From assembly GCF_014196535.1 (NCBI RefSeq), contig NZ_JACIDU010000014.1:62001-126000 (forward strand): a stretch of 64,000 nucleotides of DNA, read 5' to 3'. Position 1 is the stretch's first letter. Every line of letters begins with the position of its first letter. The notes beneath the pieces were generated by a model that saw nothing but the letters and a program-made list of their open reading frames with translations, had not been told where the DNA came from and did no database searches. This document shows positions 25,897 through 34,949 of this stretch, one piece after another. The DNA is from Allorhizobium borbori (GTDB lineage: Bacteria; Pseudomonadota; Alphaproteobacteria; Rhizobiales; Rhizobiaceae). Made by a program: the position numbers and the translations under genes.

Positions 25897-26664
25897 ATGT
25901 CGAACATGATTTCCGCAAACACCATTGCCGAGGTTGCCGCCCTGATCGGCGATGTGGCGCGTGCCGGCATTCTCTCCGCCCTGATGGGCGGGCGGGCGCT
26001 GACGGCAGGCGAACTGGCCCGTATCGCCGGGGTGACGGCGCAGACGGCGAGCGGCCATCTGGCGAAGCTTTTCGAAGCGCGACTTGTGCTCGTCGAAAAG
26101 CAGGGGCGTCATCGCTATTACAGGCTGGCCTCACCGGAGGTGGCGGATGCGATGCAGTCACTGATGACACTCGCCGCTGCAGCTCCCGCGCGGCATCATC
26201 CCATCGGACCGCGCGATGCGGCGTTGCGGCTCGCCCGCACCTGCTACGACCACATGGCCGGACGTCTGGCCGTGGCGGTGGCGGATAACCTTGCCGAACG
26301 CGGTTTCATCGTCTTTGCCGAAGGGGCGGGGCTCGTGACGGATGAGGGGCATCGCTTCTTCTGCGATTTCGGTCTGACGCCGGAGGAGGAGAAGAGTTCG
26401 AAGCGTCCGCTCTGCCGCACCTGTCTCGACTGGAGCGAACGGCGGTCTCATATCGGCGGGCGGTTGGGCGCGCAGCTTCTCACGCATTGCCTCGATCGCG
26501 GGTGGCTCATCCGCGCACCGGAGGGGCGGGCTTTGACCATCACCCGCAAAGGTGAGGCGGGATTTGCCGACACTTTTCTGCTGCCTTCGGATTGGCGGGA
26601 CGAGCCCGTTGCGTTACCCCGCCTCAGCGCCCTTATCTCTCGGGGAGAAACTCCGGACCTATGA
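25897..26664 (+). CDS. ArsR-family winged-helix regulator
   Basis: A 255-residue regulator. The N-terminal winged helix (about 10-85) contains the recognition region LTAGELARIAGVTAQTASGHLAKL and the wing EKQGRHRYYRLASPEV. The C-terminal domain carries a C-x2-C pair (PLCRTCLDWSERRSH) that could bind metal or sense redox. The ATG at 25897 is chosen; the longer in-frame extension upstream lacks a site and overlaps the divergent promoter. It is divergent from the EamA transporter gene. Its end overlaps the convergent DUF2865 gene by 32 bases. Confidence 0.86.
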   Translation: MSNMISANTIAEVAALIGDVARAGILSALMGGRALTAGELARIAGVTAQTASGHLAKLFEARLVLVEKQGRHRYYRLASPEVADAMQSLMTLAAAAPARHHPIGPRDAALRLARTCYDHMAGRLAVAVADNLAERGFIVFAEGAGLVTDEGHRFFCDFGLTPEEEKSSKRPLCRTCLDWSERRSHIGGRLGAQLLTHCLDRGWLIRAPEGRALTITRKGEAGFADTFLLPSDWRDEPVALPRLSALISRGETPDL

Positions 26665-27553
26665 CGCGAATGCGCTCGGATCGCGACCAGTCCCGATAGG
26701 CGGCGACCGCGCCCTGATCGTTGGACCAGTTGTGCAGCCGGGTTTCCCCGAGCGAGCCGCGCAATTGCGCGTTGATCGCCAGGCTGACTGCGGGTTCCGC
26801 CGGGGCAAAGGGATCTGGTCCTGCGGACGGGGAGCTCGGCCCGTCGGCGGCCTTGCCGCCCAATCGGTAGTAGCGGGTGAGGTCGCAGCGCTTGAGGGTC
26901 GGATCCTTGCGAAACGCACCCGCTACCGGCAGTTCGGCATAGGCTTTGCCGGAGGTCAGCGACACCATGGAATCTTCGGTACGCTCCGTACCATCGACGC
27001 GGAAGACGTCCATCGCCTGCGTATCGCAGATGAGGCGGCACTGGGCCGCGATGACGGGTTCCTTTTCCGCACTCGTGTAGCCGGAGTTCGGCGAGGGGAA
27101 GTAATAGCCATCGGAAAGGCGAACGCACATGGTGGCGATCATGTTTTTCGAGCCGGAAACCTGCCCGGATGCTGTGCGCGGGCTGCGCGGCTGGCGTCGA
27201 TCCTCGTCGCGTGTTTCGACGGTAGCGCTGTCGTCCGGGCGCTGCTGCCTTGCGCCGCAGGCGTCGCCCCCAAGGGCCAGAAGATTGCGCTGGGCCTCCG
27301 CTATTCGCTGGCGATAGCTGGCGCAGGCAGAGAAAAAGCCTGTTTCTGTGCCGGTGCAACCGCGCTTTTCAGCGCTGGCCCGGATTGCGGCGATCTGGCG
27401 GGTGAAGCCCTGTGCTTGCGGGGAAAGGCAGGCGGCCCGGGCTTCGCCTGCAAGGGTCAGGCTGGCAAGGGCCGCGGTTATCGCGGCGGCGCGCCGGGTG
27501 CCTCGGTCAGCCGAAATCCTCGGTCTATCAGACAGACAAGGCTTTCCGATCAT
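26633..27553 (-). CDS. secreted DUF2865 protein
   Basis: A 306-residue exported protein. A twin-Arg-containing start (GTRRAAAITAALASLTLAGEARA) forms a probable signal peptide cut near residue 40. The mature part has paired cysteines and the DUF2865 core (MCVRLSDGYYFPSPNSG, CRLICDTQAMDVFR, followed by SMVSLTSGKAYAELP). This domain is a rhizobial envelope family of unknown function. The C-terminal tail is Pro/Ala-rich and ends RIRVIGPEFLPE. Confidence 0.85.
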   Translation of the reverse strand: MIGKPCLSDRPRISADRGTRRAAAITAALASLTLAGEARAACLSPQAQGFTRQIAAIRASAEKRGCTGTETGFFSACASYRQRIAEAQRNLLALGGDACGARQQRPDDSATVETRDEDRRQPRSPRTASGQVSGSKNMIATMCVRLSDGYYFPSPNSGYTSAEKEPVIAAQCRLICDTQAMDVFRVDGTERTEDSMVSLTSGKAYAELPVAGAFRKDPTLKRCDLTRYYRLGGKAADGPSSPSAGPDPFAPAEPAVSLAINAQLRGSLGETRLHNWSNDQGAVAAYRDWSRSERIRVIGPEFLPER

Positions 27554-27764
27554 GTCATCTCCCGCCGGTACGCAGCACAGTTGAGCTGGCGCTGAGGTGC
27601 CCGAGAGGCGGGGTCAAGTCAATGACAGGGCCGGGGTTCCCTGCAACTTTTGCAGGTCTTGGTTACCGCGTGGCGTGCAATGTCACGTCATGCCCTGCGG
27701 GATTGAGGATCGCGATGCGGCCTGTCCCGGGAGGGACGGGCGCGGACCGCGATCCGGCATGTCC

Positions 27765-28244
27765 TTAGCCCGCCGTGCAGAAATGACGGTTGCCGTCATA
27801 GCCGGCGTAGGTGCCGCTTGCGGGGTCAAAGCTGCGGTAGCGGCTGGCGCAATAATCCTGCCAGGCCGGAGTCCAGGGCTCGAGCGTCTGTACGCGATAA
27901 TCCGGAACAGCGACACGGCGCGGTGCGGCGGGATAGTAAACCCGGTCAGGATTGTCATAGTAGGGGGCCGGTGCAGGCGCGCGGCGGTAAGGATCGACCG
28001 GATAGGGTTCGTAGACCGGGCCGTCATTCTGGTGGCTGCTGGCAATAGCCGAGCCGACGATAAGGCCGGTCGCAAGGCCGATCACGCCGAGAGCGGCGGC
28101 ATCGCCGCCGTGATGGCGACGCTCGACCGGCGGCGGGCCATAATAGGGACGGCGCCAGCCATCGGCGAGCGACGGTGTCGCGCTTGCCAATGCGGTTGCG
28201 CCAATGGCCAGCGAGAGAAGGGTATTGCGGATCAGATGGTTCAT
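27765..28244 (-). CDS. BA14K-like secreted protein
   Basis: A 159-residue protein with a signal peptide (about 1-27, ending SATPSLADG), a glycine-zipper-like hydrophobic stretch (ALGVIGLATGLIVGSAIA), a Pro/Tyr-rich linker and a C-terminal BA14K motif (WQDYCASRYRSFDPASGTYAGYDG, ending with a Cys-containing RHFCT). BA14K proteins are immunoreactive envelope proteins in Brucella; a lectin-like activity has been described for them. No operon partner is evident. Confidence 0.88.
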   Translation of the reverse strand: MNHLIRNTLLSLAIGATALASATPSLADGWRRPYYGPPPVERRHHGGDAAALGVIGLATGLIVGSAIASSHQNDGPVYEPYPVDPYRRAPAPAPYYDNPDRVYYPAAPRRVAVPDYRVQTLEPWTPAWQDYCASRYRSFDPASGTYAGYDGNRHFCTAG

Positions 28245-28332
28245 GGCGTTTTACCTCCGTGAACGATGCGGCGATGTTCTCGCGCAACGTCATGTCAAAG
28301 GATTAACGACTTCTGCCTGAATGCGGACTGAA

Positions 28333-28359
28333 CAAAAAAACCCGGCAAGCATGCCGGGC
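28333..28359 (-). terminator. Rho-independent terminator of cspA
   Basis: A stem CCCGGC/GCCGGG with a 6-base loop is followed on the reverse strand by seven U, about 35 bases after the cspA stop. Confidence 0.85.
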
Positions 28360-28391
28360 CTCAACTCGAATTGAAAGCCGTAAGAACAGCC

Positions 28392-28607
28392 TCAGCCCGT
28401 AATCTGGAGATTAACGGCCTTGGGGCCCTTGCCGCGACGATCCGGTTCCGTGTCGAAGCTTACCTTCTGATTTTCCGACAGACCATTCAGGCCGGAAGCC
28501 TGGACCGCGGAAATGTGTACGAAGATATCGGCGCCACCGTTGTCAGGCTTGATGAAGCCGAAGCCTTTATCGGTGTTGAAGAATTTAACGGTGCCAGTTT
28601 CGGCCAT
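28392..28607 (-). CDS. cspA: cold-shock domain protein
   Basis: A 71-residue single cold-shock domain with intact RNA-binding motifs RNP1 (KGFGFIKP) and RNP2 (DIFVHISAV). It acts as an RNA chaperone. The ATG at 28607 follows AAAAGGA. It has a long untranslated leader and its own terminator. The C-terminal half (LSENQKVSFDTEPDRRGKGPKAVNLQ) is typical of rhizobial CspA. Confidence 0.95.
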   Translation of the reverse strand: MAETGTVKFFNTDKGFGFIKPDNGGADIFVHISAVQASGLNGLSENQKVSFDTEPDRRGKGPKAVNLQITG

Positions 28608-29080
28608 GCATCAGGTCCTTTTCTCTCTGCCCGTTTCCGGCGGACAGCATTGCGATTTTTGCCCCAGGGGGCGTTTGGGCAGGCAGTTCTTGAAATGTGA
28701 GGAAAGGGGCCCGTCTTTATCGCGAGTTACTTCTCGTAGAACTTAAAATCCTCAAGTAGCACCTCGCCCGGAACTATAAGCGTCTCCGGCGCGCATCATT
28801 TATAGGTCTTCCCATGCTCGCAAATTGCCCGAACTTGGATAGAGTGCTGTGTTTATCTAAAATTGGCAAGCAAAAGTTTTTTAACTTCTGTCCGGAAACA
28901 ACACCGGGCGTTGTGACCTGAATGCGGAAAATCGGCGTTTTTTGCGGATTTTGGCCCGTTTTTTAACGCGTGATGCGTTTTAGGTCGTTGTCGCGCTGCA
29001 AAACCGCAGCCGCAAGCCCGCTTTTGCGGATATATCGGCACGTCGCAAAGTCGCGCTTTTTGCCTTGAAACCGCCGCAGT
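28608..29080. other. cspA leader/promoter region and spacer
   Basis: 473 bases without a gene. On the reverse strand the first 200 bases or so should be the cspA 5' leader, which is long in this family; a TATAGT-like -10 element lies near 28777-28782. The remainder is AT-richer. It contains a small AACGC-N5-GCGTT hairpin at 28965-28979 just after the EamA gene, but no clear U run on the coding strand of either neighbour. Confidence 0.45.
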
Positions 29081-29992
29081 TCAGGCGATCTCGGCGGCTC
29101 TGGCCGTGTTTTCCCGGCGTTTGCGGTGCCACTCGGGCACCAGCTCCACCACGAGAATAGCGGCAAAGAGCAGGGCGCAACCGACATAGCCGCCGCCCGG
29201 CAGGCTTTCGGCAAGGAAGATCGCGCCGAACAGCGCGCCAAACAGAGCCTCCGTGGAGAGAAAGATGGCCGCCTGCGGCGCTGTTGTGTAGCGCTGCGCT
29301 ATGTTCTGGAGAACGAAGGCAAGCCCGGATGAGAGCAGGCCGGCATAGAGGATTTCGAGGGCGGCCCCCTTTACGGCGTCGATGTGGAACGGCTCGGTAA
29401 AAAGGGCAAAGAGGCCGGCGCCGACAGCGGTGATCACGAACTGCCAGACGGACAGCGCCAACGGACGACCCGCGCTCTGCATGGCGTTGCCGGCGAGGAT
29501 GATCTGCATGGCCCAGAACAGGGCGCAGGCGATCATCAGCAGGTCGCCGATCTGGAGGGCGGCCAGATCGCCATCGCTGAGCAGATATATGCCGGTCAAC
29601 GCCATCAGGGCGCCGGGCCAGACGATCCAGTGCGGTGCGCGGCGGAAGACCAGCAGCGAGATGACCGGAACGAAGACCACGTAAAGCCCGGTCAGGAAGC
29701 TGGCATTGGTGACCGTCGTCGTCAGCAACCCGGCCTGTTGCAGGCCGGCGCCGCCAAGCAGCGCCAGTCCCACGCCGGTAAACGACCAGCGGTCGCCACG
29801 GGTCAGCGGGCGGGTCGCGCGTCGTGCCTCGGCCAACGCAAAGGGCAGTGTAATGATGGCCGCCACCAAGAAACGCACGCAGACGAACCAGAACGGCCCC
29901 ATTTCGTCCATGGCCGTTGCCTGGGCGATGAAGCCACCGCCCCAGATGGCGGCGGTCAGAAGCAGAACCAGATTGGCCTGTATGCGGGTCAT
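29081..29992 (-). CDS. EamA/DMT-family transporter
   Basis: A 303-residue ten-helix membrane protein with two EamA repeats (first repeat from LLLTAAIWGGGFIAQATAM; second from LMIACALFWAMQIILAGNAM). It ends with a basic cytoplasmic tail (EWHRKRRENTARAAEIA). The ATG at 29992 follows AAGG; the longer in-frame start at 30043 is not supported. The substrate is unknown. It is not closely similar to the other DMT protein in this window. Confidence 0.9.
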   Translation of the reverse strand: MTRIQANLVLLLTAAIWGGGFIAQATAMDEMGPFWFVCVRFLVAAIITLPFALAEARRATRPLTRGDRWSFTGVGLALLGGAGLQQAGLLTTTVTNASFLTGLYVVFVPVISLLVFRRAPHWIVWPGALMALTGIYLLSDGDLAALQIGDLLMIACALFWAMQIILAGNAMQSAGRPLALSVWQFVITAVGAGLFALFTEPFHIDAVKGAALEILYAGLLSSGLAFVLQNIAQRYTTAPQAAIFLSTEALFGALFGAIFLAESLPGGGYVGCALLFAAILVVELVPEWHRKRRENTARAAEIA

Positions 29993-30130
29993 GTCTGAGC
30001 CTTTTCGCGCGAACCTGCCGGCAGGCGCTCGTAAAGGCCGCAACGGCGAGCGGCCCTCCCGGCCGCATCGATCTTGGTCCGGCTCTAGCAGGCGGAGCGA
30101 TATATCGCAAGAGCCGCCGTTAGATAAGGG

Positions 30131-31270
30131 TCAACCACCCGCGGGGCGGTAGAGGCGCAGCAGCGCGCCTTTTGCCTCGTCAGTCACCATCAGGACCGCG
30201 CCGTCAGGAGCGACCGTCACGTCGCGGATGCGGCCATATTCGCCGCGCAGCAATCGCTCCTCACCGGCAACCTTGCCGGAGGCGTCCCGATCGAGGCGGG
30301 ATAGAAGTTCGAACTTCAGCGCGGCGACCAGAAAATCGCCGCCCCATTCGGGAAACATCGCGCCGCGATAGACTGCGATGGCGCCGGGTGCAATGGAGGG
30401 GTCCCAGTAGTGCAGGGGCTGTTCCAGTCCGTCCTTCGCCGTGCCGACGCCGATCCGGAAGCCGGTATAGTCGCGCCCGTAGGTAATGACCGGCCAGCCG
30501 TAATTGCGACCGGCCTTCGGCGTGTTGATCTCGTCGCCACCACGCGCGCCGTGTTCAACGGAATAGAGAGTGCCATCGGCGGGATCGAAGGTCAGGCCCT
30601 GTGGATTACGATGACCGATGGACCAGATTTCCGGCGCGGCGAAGCCGCCATTGCCCGAGGGGGCGGAGCCATCGGTATTGATGCGCAGGATGGAGCCGGC
30701 ATGGTCGGCGCCATCCTGTGCGCGGTCGCGGTCGCCGCGGTCGCCGATGCCGAAGAACAGCGTGCCGTCTGCTGCGATGGCGATGCGGGAGCCGAAATGC
30801 TGGCCCTTGCCGGTAAACTTGTTCATCGCGAACAGGCGCGTGACTTGCGTGAGACCCTTCTCGTTTTCCGCAAGGCGGGCGGTAAAGACGGCCGTACCCT
30901 GACCGCCGGGGCCGGGAATGGCGGCGGTGAAATAAAGGCGTCTGCTTTTCGTGAAGTCGGGAGCGAGCGCCAGATCCATCAGGCCACCCTGACCGGAGGC
31001 ACGGACTTCCGGCAGGCCGGACAGGGGAGCGGACAGCTTGCCATCACGCACGATGCGCAACCGGCCGGGCCGTTCGGTTACGATGAAGCCGCCATCCGGC
31101 AGGGCTTCGACGGACCACGGATTTTCAAGGCCCGTGGCGAGCGTTTCGACGGCGATGGGAACGCCCGTCGTCTTTTGGGCGACAGTATCGATGGCCTGGG
31201 CGGGTGCGCTTGCCATCATAAGCGCGAGAAGGGCGCCATACCCGGCAAACGATCGTCTTCTTTCGGTCAT
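30131..31270 (-). CDS. secreted PQQ-dependent sugar dehydrogenase-like protein (YliI/Asd family)
   Basis: A 379-residue exported six-bladed beta-propeller. A signal peptide (about 1-26, ending APAQA) is followed by a GSDH/YliI-type propeller (LENPWSVEALPDGGFIVTERPGRL, GQHFGSRIAIAADGTLFFGIGDRG, SIGHRNPQGLTFDP, EHGARGGDEIN, NYGWPVITYG). The His in QHFGSR and the Arg in GHRNPQG fit positions that bind PQQ in related enzymes. It is an aldose or other sugar dehydrogenase by family, in the periplasm. No PQQ biosynthesis genes are visible in this window. Confidence 0.92.
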   Translation of the reverse strand: MTERRRSFAGYGALLALMMASAPAQAIDTVAQKTTGVPIAVETLATGLENPWSVEALPDGGFIVTERPGRLRIVRDGKLSAPLSGLPEVRASGQGGLMDLALAPDFTKSRRLYFTAAIPGPGGQGTAVFTARLAENEKGLTQVTRLFAMNKFTGKGQHFGSRIAIAADGTLFFGIGDRGDRDRAQDGADHAGSILRINTDGSAPSGNGGFAAPEIWSIGHRNPQGLTFDPADGTLYSVEHGARGGDEINTPKAGRNYGWPVITYGRDYTGFRIGVGTAKDGLEQPLHYWDPSIAPGAIAVYRGAMFPEWGGDFLVAALKFELLSRLDRDASGKVAGEERLLRGEYGRIRDVTVAPDGAVLMVTDEAKGALLRLYRPAGG

Positions 31271-31379
31271 TGCACTGCTTCCCTGTTCACCTTGTTACGG
31301 TCGAGGTGGGGCCGGAAGCGGTCAGCGGCAAGGGGCTGCCGATGACAAGGCGGTGATCGCCCGATGATCGGGCTATGGT

Positions 31380-31535
31380 TCAGAGCCAGTGGCTGGCGAT
31401 GCCGTGGAAACCGTCGGTGATGAGGAGAACGCTCGACAGCGGCAGGGTCAGCAGGGCGGCAAGAACCCACTTTTCCATGGCGGAAAAGCCGGTCTGACGG
31501 TGGGTGGCGGTCTTGGGGTGCGAAAGCGTGGACAT
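31380..31535 (-). CDS. small membrane protein (51 residues)
   Basis: A short gene on the reverse strand: ATG at 31535, stop at 31380-31382. The product has a basic soluble start (about 1-20, with Thr/His/Lys), one hydrophobic helix (WVLAALLTLPLSSVLLI, about 23-39) and a short tail ending in HWL. It lies 20 bases after the stop of another small membrane protein on the same strand, so a two-gene unit is likely. A GC-rich hairpin at 31359-31373 directly follows the stop. Function unknown. Confidence 0.6.
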   Translation of the reverse strand: MSTLSHPKTATHRQTGFSAMEKWVLAALLTLPLSSVLLITDGFHGIASHWL

Positions 31536-31555
31536 GGTTGTGCGGGTCCGTTCGG

Positions 31556-31831
31556 TCAGCGGCGGATGTTGCGGCTCTGGCCGCGGGCGGTCGAAAAATA
31601 GTCGCGCAGGTCATGGCGCAGCAGGGAGACGCTGGCGGTTGCCATGACCACGAAGCCGAGGCCGAGCGCGCCGATCAACAGCGTGTGGCGGCTCAGTTCA
31701 CCGAAGATGCCGGAAATGGCGGCGGCGGCGATCAGCACCGCAGCCCATGCAACGATTGCGGCGACGGCCCAGACGGTCGCGCCGTTTTCCGGCGTGTGGC
31801 GGCGGGTTTCTGCAGCGGCTTTGCGTTCCAT
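31556..31831 (-). CDS. small two-helix membrane protein
   Basis: A 91-residue protein from the ATG at 31831. A charged N-terminus (MERKAAAETRRHTPENG) is followed by two hydrophobic helices (about 19-40 and 51-70) and a polar C-terminus rich in Arg, Ser and Asp. The in-frame extension to 31945 lacks a ribosome site and crosses the promoter. It is followed closely by a second small membrane protein gene. Function unknown. A 22-bp dyad lies about 100 bases upstream. Confidence 0.65.
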   Translation of the reverse strand: MERKAAAETRRHTPENGATVWAVAAIVAWAAVLIAAAAISGIFGELSRHTLLIGALGLGFVVMATASVSLLRHDLRDYFSTARGQSRNIRR

Positions 31832-31933
31832 CGTGTGATCCTCGTCGGCTTGTTTGCGAACGAGAATAGAAAGCCTGCCGAAAGAGACCTCAGGGGGACC
31901 GAAAAAAGGCAGTTCCCGGCATTTCCTGTGGCG

Positions 31934-31955
31934 ATATTGTGGCACTGCACAATAT
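31934..31955. promoter_or_regulatory. dyad ATATTGTG-N6-CACAATAT
   Basis: A perfect 8-6-8 inverted repeat in an AT-rich segment between the EAL gene stop and the small membrane-protein operon. The TTGTG/CACAA arms are CRP-like. It could be an operator for the small operon; no T run supports a terminator. Confidence 0.4.
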
Positions 31956-31995
31956 GGTTAATTTATTAAAATTTATGAATAAATATTAATAAATG

Positions 31996-32940
31996 TTACT
32001 GCGTTGCACGCCGACCGAAGGTCTTCGCCGGGCGCAGGCCGCCGAGGGCCGGACGCGGTTCACCAGCGGGGGTACGGAAGGCGGGAGGTGCTGGTTCCGG
32101 GCGCTTTCCGGCGACGCTTGTGCCTTCGGGGAAGCGTTCGTTGAAGGTCGTCGGCGCCAGTTCCGGACGCGCCAGAACATAGCCCTGCATGAGCGCGACA
32201 CCGATTTCCATGGTCAGATCGAGCTGCCACAGTTCCTCGAGGCCGGGAAAGACGGTCTCTATGCCGGTTTCCTGGAAACGTTCCACCAGCATCCGCATCA
32301 ATCCGGCGCCGGCGGAACTGGTCATGCTTTCCCGCACCCAGCCTGCCTCGAACTTCACATAGTCGGGTTTCAGCCGCTTGACGCGTTCGATGTCGGAATC
32401 GCCTGCGCCGTAATCATCGACGGCAATGCGGAAGCCGCTGTCGCGAAGCTGGTCGACGAGGAAGACGGGAAGGTCCTGGCTCGAATTGCTCTTTTCCGAG
32501 ATTTCGCAGACGATCTGTCCGGGCGACATGCCGGCTTCATGGGTGGCAATGCGAATGCGGTCCGCTTCCTGCTTTACATCCTGTTCGGTGCGATAAAGCC
32601 CCGGGGTAAAGTTCACGAAGACGCGAACGCCCGGCCGGCCGAGGCGGCCTGTGTTGAGAATGTGGATGGTGCGCAGCATGCTGTCGATGAGGCCTATGTC
32701 GTCCTTCGCCACGCTGGCAAAGAACTGCGCTGGTGGGCAGGGGGCGCCATCATGGCTGGCGCGCACGAGACCTTCGACGGAATCGATGACGAACGCGCCG
32801 CTTTCGTTTCGCCGGAAGATCGGCTGGAGGGCGGATTGCAGGAAGGCCTTGCGATAGGAAGTGCAGAACGTGCCGTCGTCCGCCCGGACGAGATTGGAAA
32901 ATATGCTCGTGCTTCTCATGGTACCCTGAACGTCAATCAT
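31996..32940 (-). CDS. EAL-domain protein with a degenerate active site
   Basis: A 314-residue cytosolic protein that is essentially one EAL domain (about 35-262) plus a Pro/Arg-rich tail, with no membrane helix or GGDEF domain. The EAL signature is EGL (E56). N110, E146, D175-D176, K196 and Q252 fit other catalytic positions. The glutamate of the usual AEGVE loop is replaced by proline (P232 in VFPGLE). Loss of this metal/loop-6 residue abolishes phosphodiesterase activity in studied enzymes, so it may be a c-di-GMP receptor or regulatory EAL. The ATG at 32940 has an AGGAG site. Confidence 0.88.
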   Translation of the reverse strand: MIDVQGTMRSTSIFSNLVRADDGTFCTSYRKAFLQSALQPIFRRNESGAFVIDSVEGLVRASHDGAPCPPAQFFASVAKDDIGLIDSMLRTIHILNTGRLGRPGVRVFVNFTPGLYRTEQDVKQEADRIRIATHEAGMSPGQIVCEISEKSNSSQDLPVFLVDQLRDSGFRIAVDDYGAGDSDIERVKRLKPDYVKFEAGWVRESMTSSAGAGLMRMLVERFQETGIETVFPGLEELWQLDLTMEIGVALMQGYVLARPELAPTTFNERFPEGTSVAGKRPEPAPPAFRTPAGEPRPALGGLRPAKTFGRRATQ

Positions 32941-33043
32941 TGCGCTCCTGACACAGAATGATAGCCTTAAACCGTTAAGACTTCGGCAACGACTGAGGCA
33001 GGTGCGTGCCGATGCATTTCAACCCCGGAAAGGTTGATTTTGA

Positions 33044-34336
<1,293 letters not shown>

Positions 34337-34361
34337 GCAGGTCGACGAGAAATAGTGACGA

Positions 34362-34384
34362 GGCCCGCTTCGGCGGGCCTTTTT
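34362..34384 (+). terminator. Rho-independent terminator after aatA
   Basis: A stem GGCCCGC-TTCG-GCGGGCC followed by five T. Confidence 0.92.
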
Positions 34385-34636
34385 GCATTCGGGGTGATGC
34401 GGGCGTTCAATCCCGACTTCAACGGCCTGCCAGATCGATTCCACTGTAACCGCTATCGTCTTGAATTCGGAATCGTTTCGCCTTCGCGCGGAGCGCGCCG
34501 CTTCGCCGCATTTGCGCTCCTTGTCATTTCAGTGGATAGTATCGGCAAGGACGCGCGTCGCCGAAGGGCAGCGGTTCGGAACCGAACGGTTGCGCTGGAA
34601 AGTGGCCTGCTCCTTCAACGAAAAACGGAGGAATGC
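34385..34636. other. spacer between aatA terminator and DUF2188 gene
   Basis: About 250 bases that should hold the promoter of the DUF2188 gene. I see no gene or clear element apart from a CGGAGGA ribosome site at its right end. Confidence 0.4.
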
Positions 34637-34882
34637 ATGACCAGGATCGTTTACGAAGTCGTCCCCCATGATGGCGGCTGGGCGTATCGCCAGAACGGGG
34701 CCTATTCGGAATCCTTCCCAAGCCATGCCGAAGCGCTGGAGGCGGCGCGCATCGTCGCGGCGGCGCAGATGAAGGCCGGGGAAGCCAAGCAGATCGTCTA
34801 TCAGGACGGCAAGGGTATCTGGCGTCGCGAATTCGACGATGGCAGCGATCCTATCGAGACCGCCATCGAGGATCGGTTCTGA
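34637..34882 (+). CDS. DUF2188 protein
   Basis: This 81-residue protein matches the small DUF2188 family (VYEVVPHDGGWAYRQNGAYSESFPSHAEALEAA, with the aromatic-rich beta hairpin and Ala-rich helix). The ATG at 34637 follows CGGAGGAA. The C-terminal part (VYQDGKGIWRREFDDGSDP) is typical of rhizobial members. The function is unknown; it is often stress-associated in related genomes. Confidence 0.85.
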   Translation: MTRIVYEVVPHDGGWAYRQNGAYSESFPSHAEALEAARIVAAAQMKAGEAKQIVYQDGKGIWRREFDDGSDPIETAIEDRF

Positions 34883-34910
34883 AAAGAGGCGGTCAAGCGC
34901 CGGAGAGGAT

Positions 34911-34938
34911 GGCAAGCGGAGTTTGGGCTCCGCCTGCC
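34911..34938. terminator. hairpin between convergent DUF2188 gene and nemA
   Basis: An 11-bp stem with one mismatch (GGCAAGCGGAG against CTCCGCCTGCC) and a six-base loop lies between the two stops. It is probably a terminator for one or both genes. Confidence 0.5.
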
Positions 34939-34949
34939 GGCTTTGAAAA

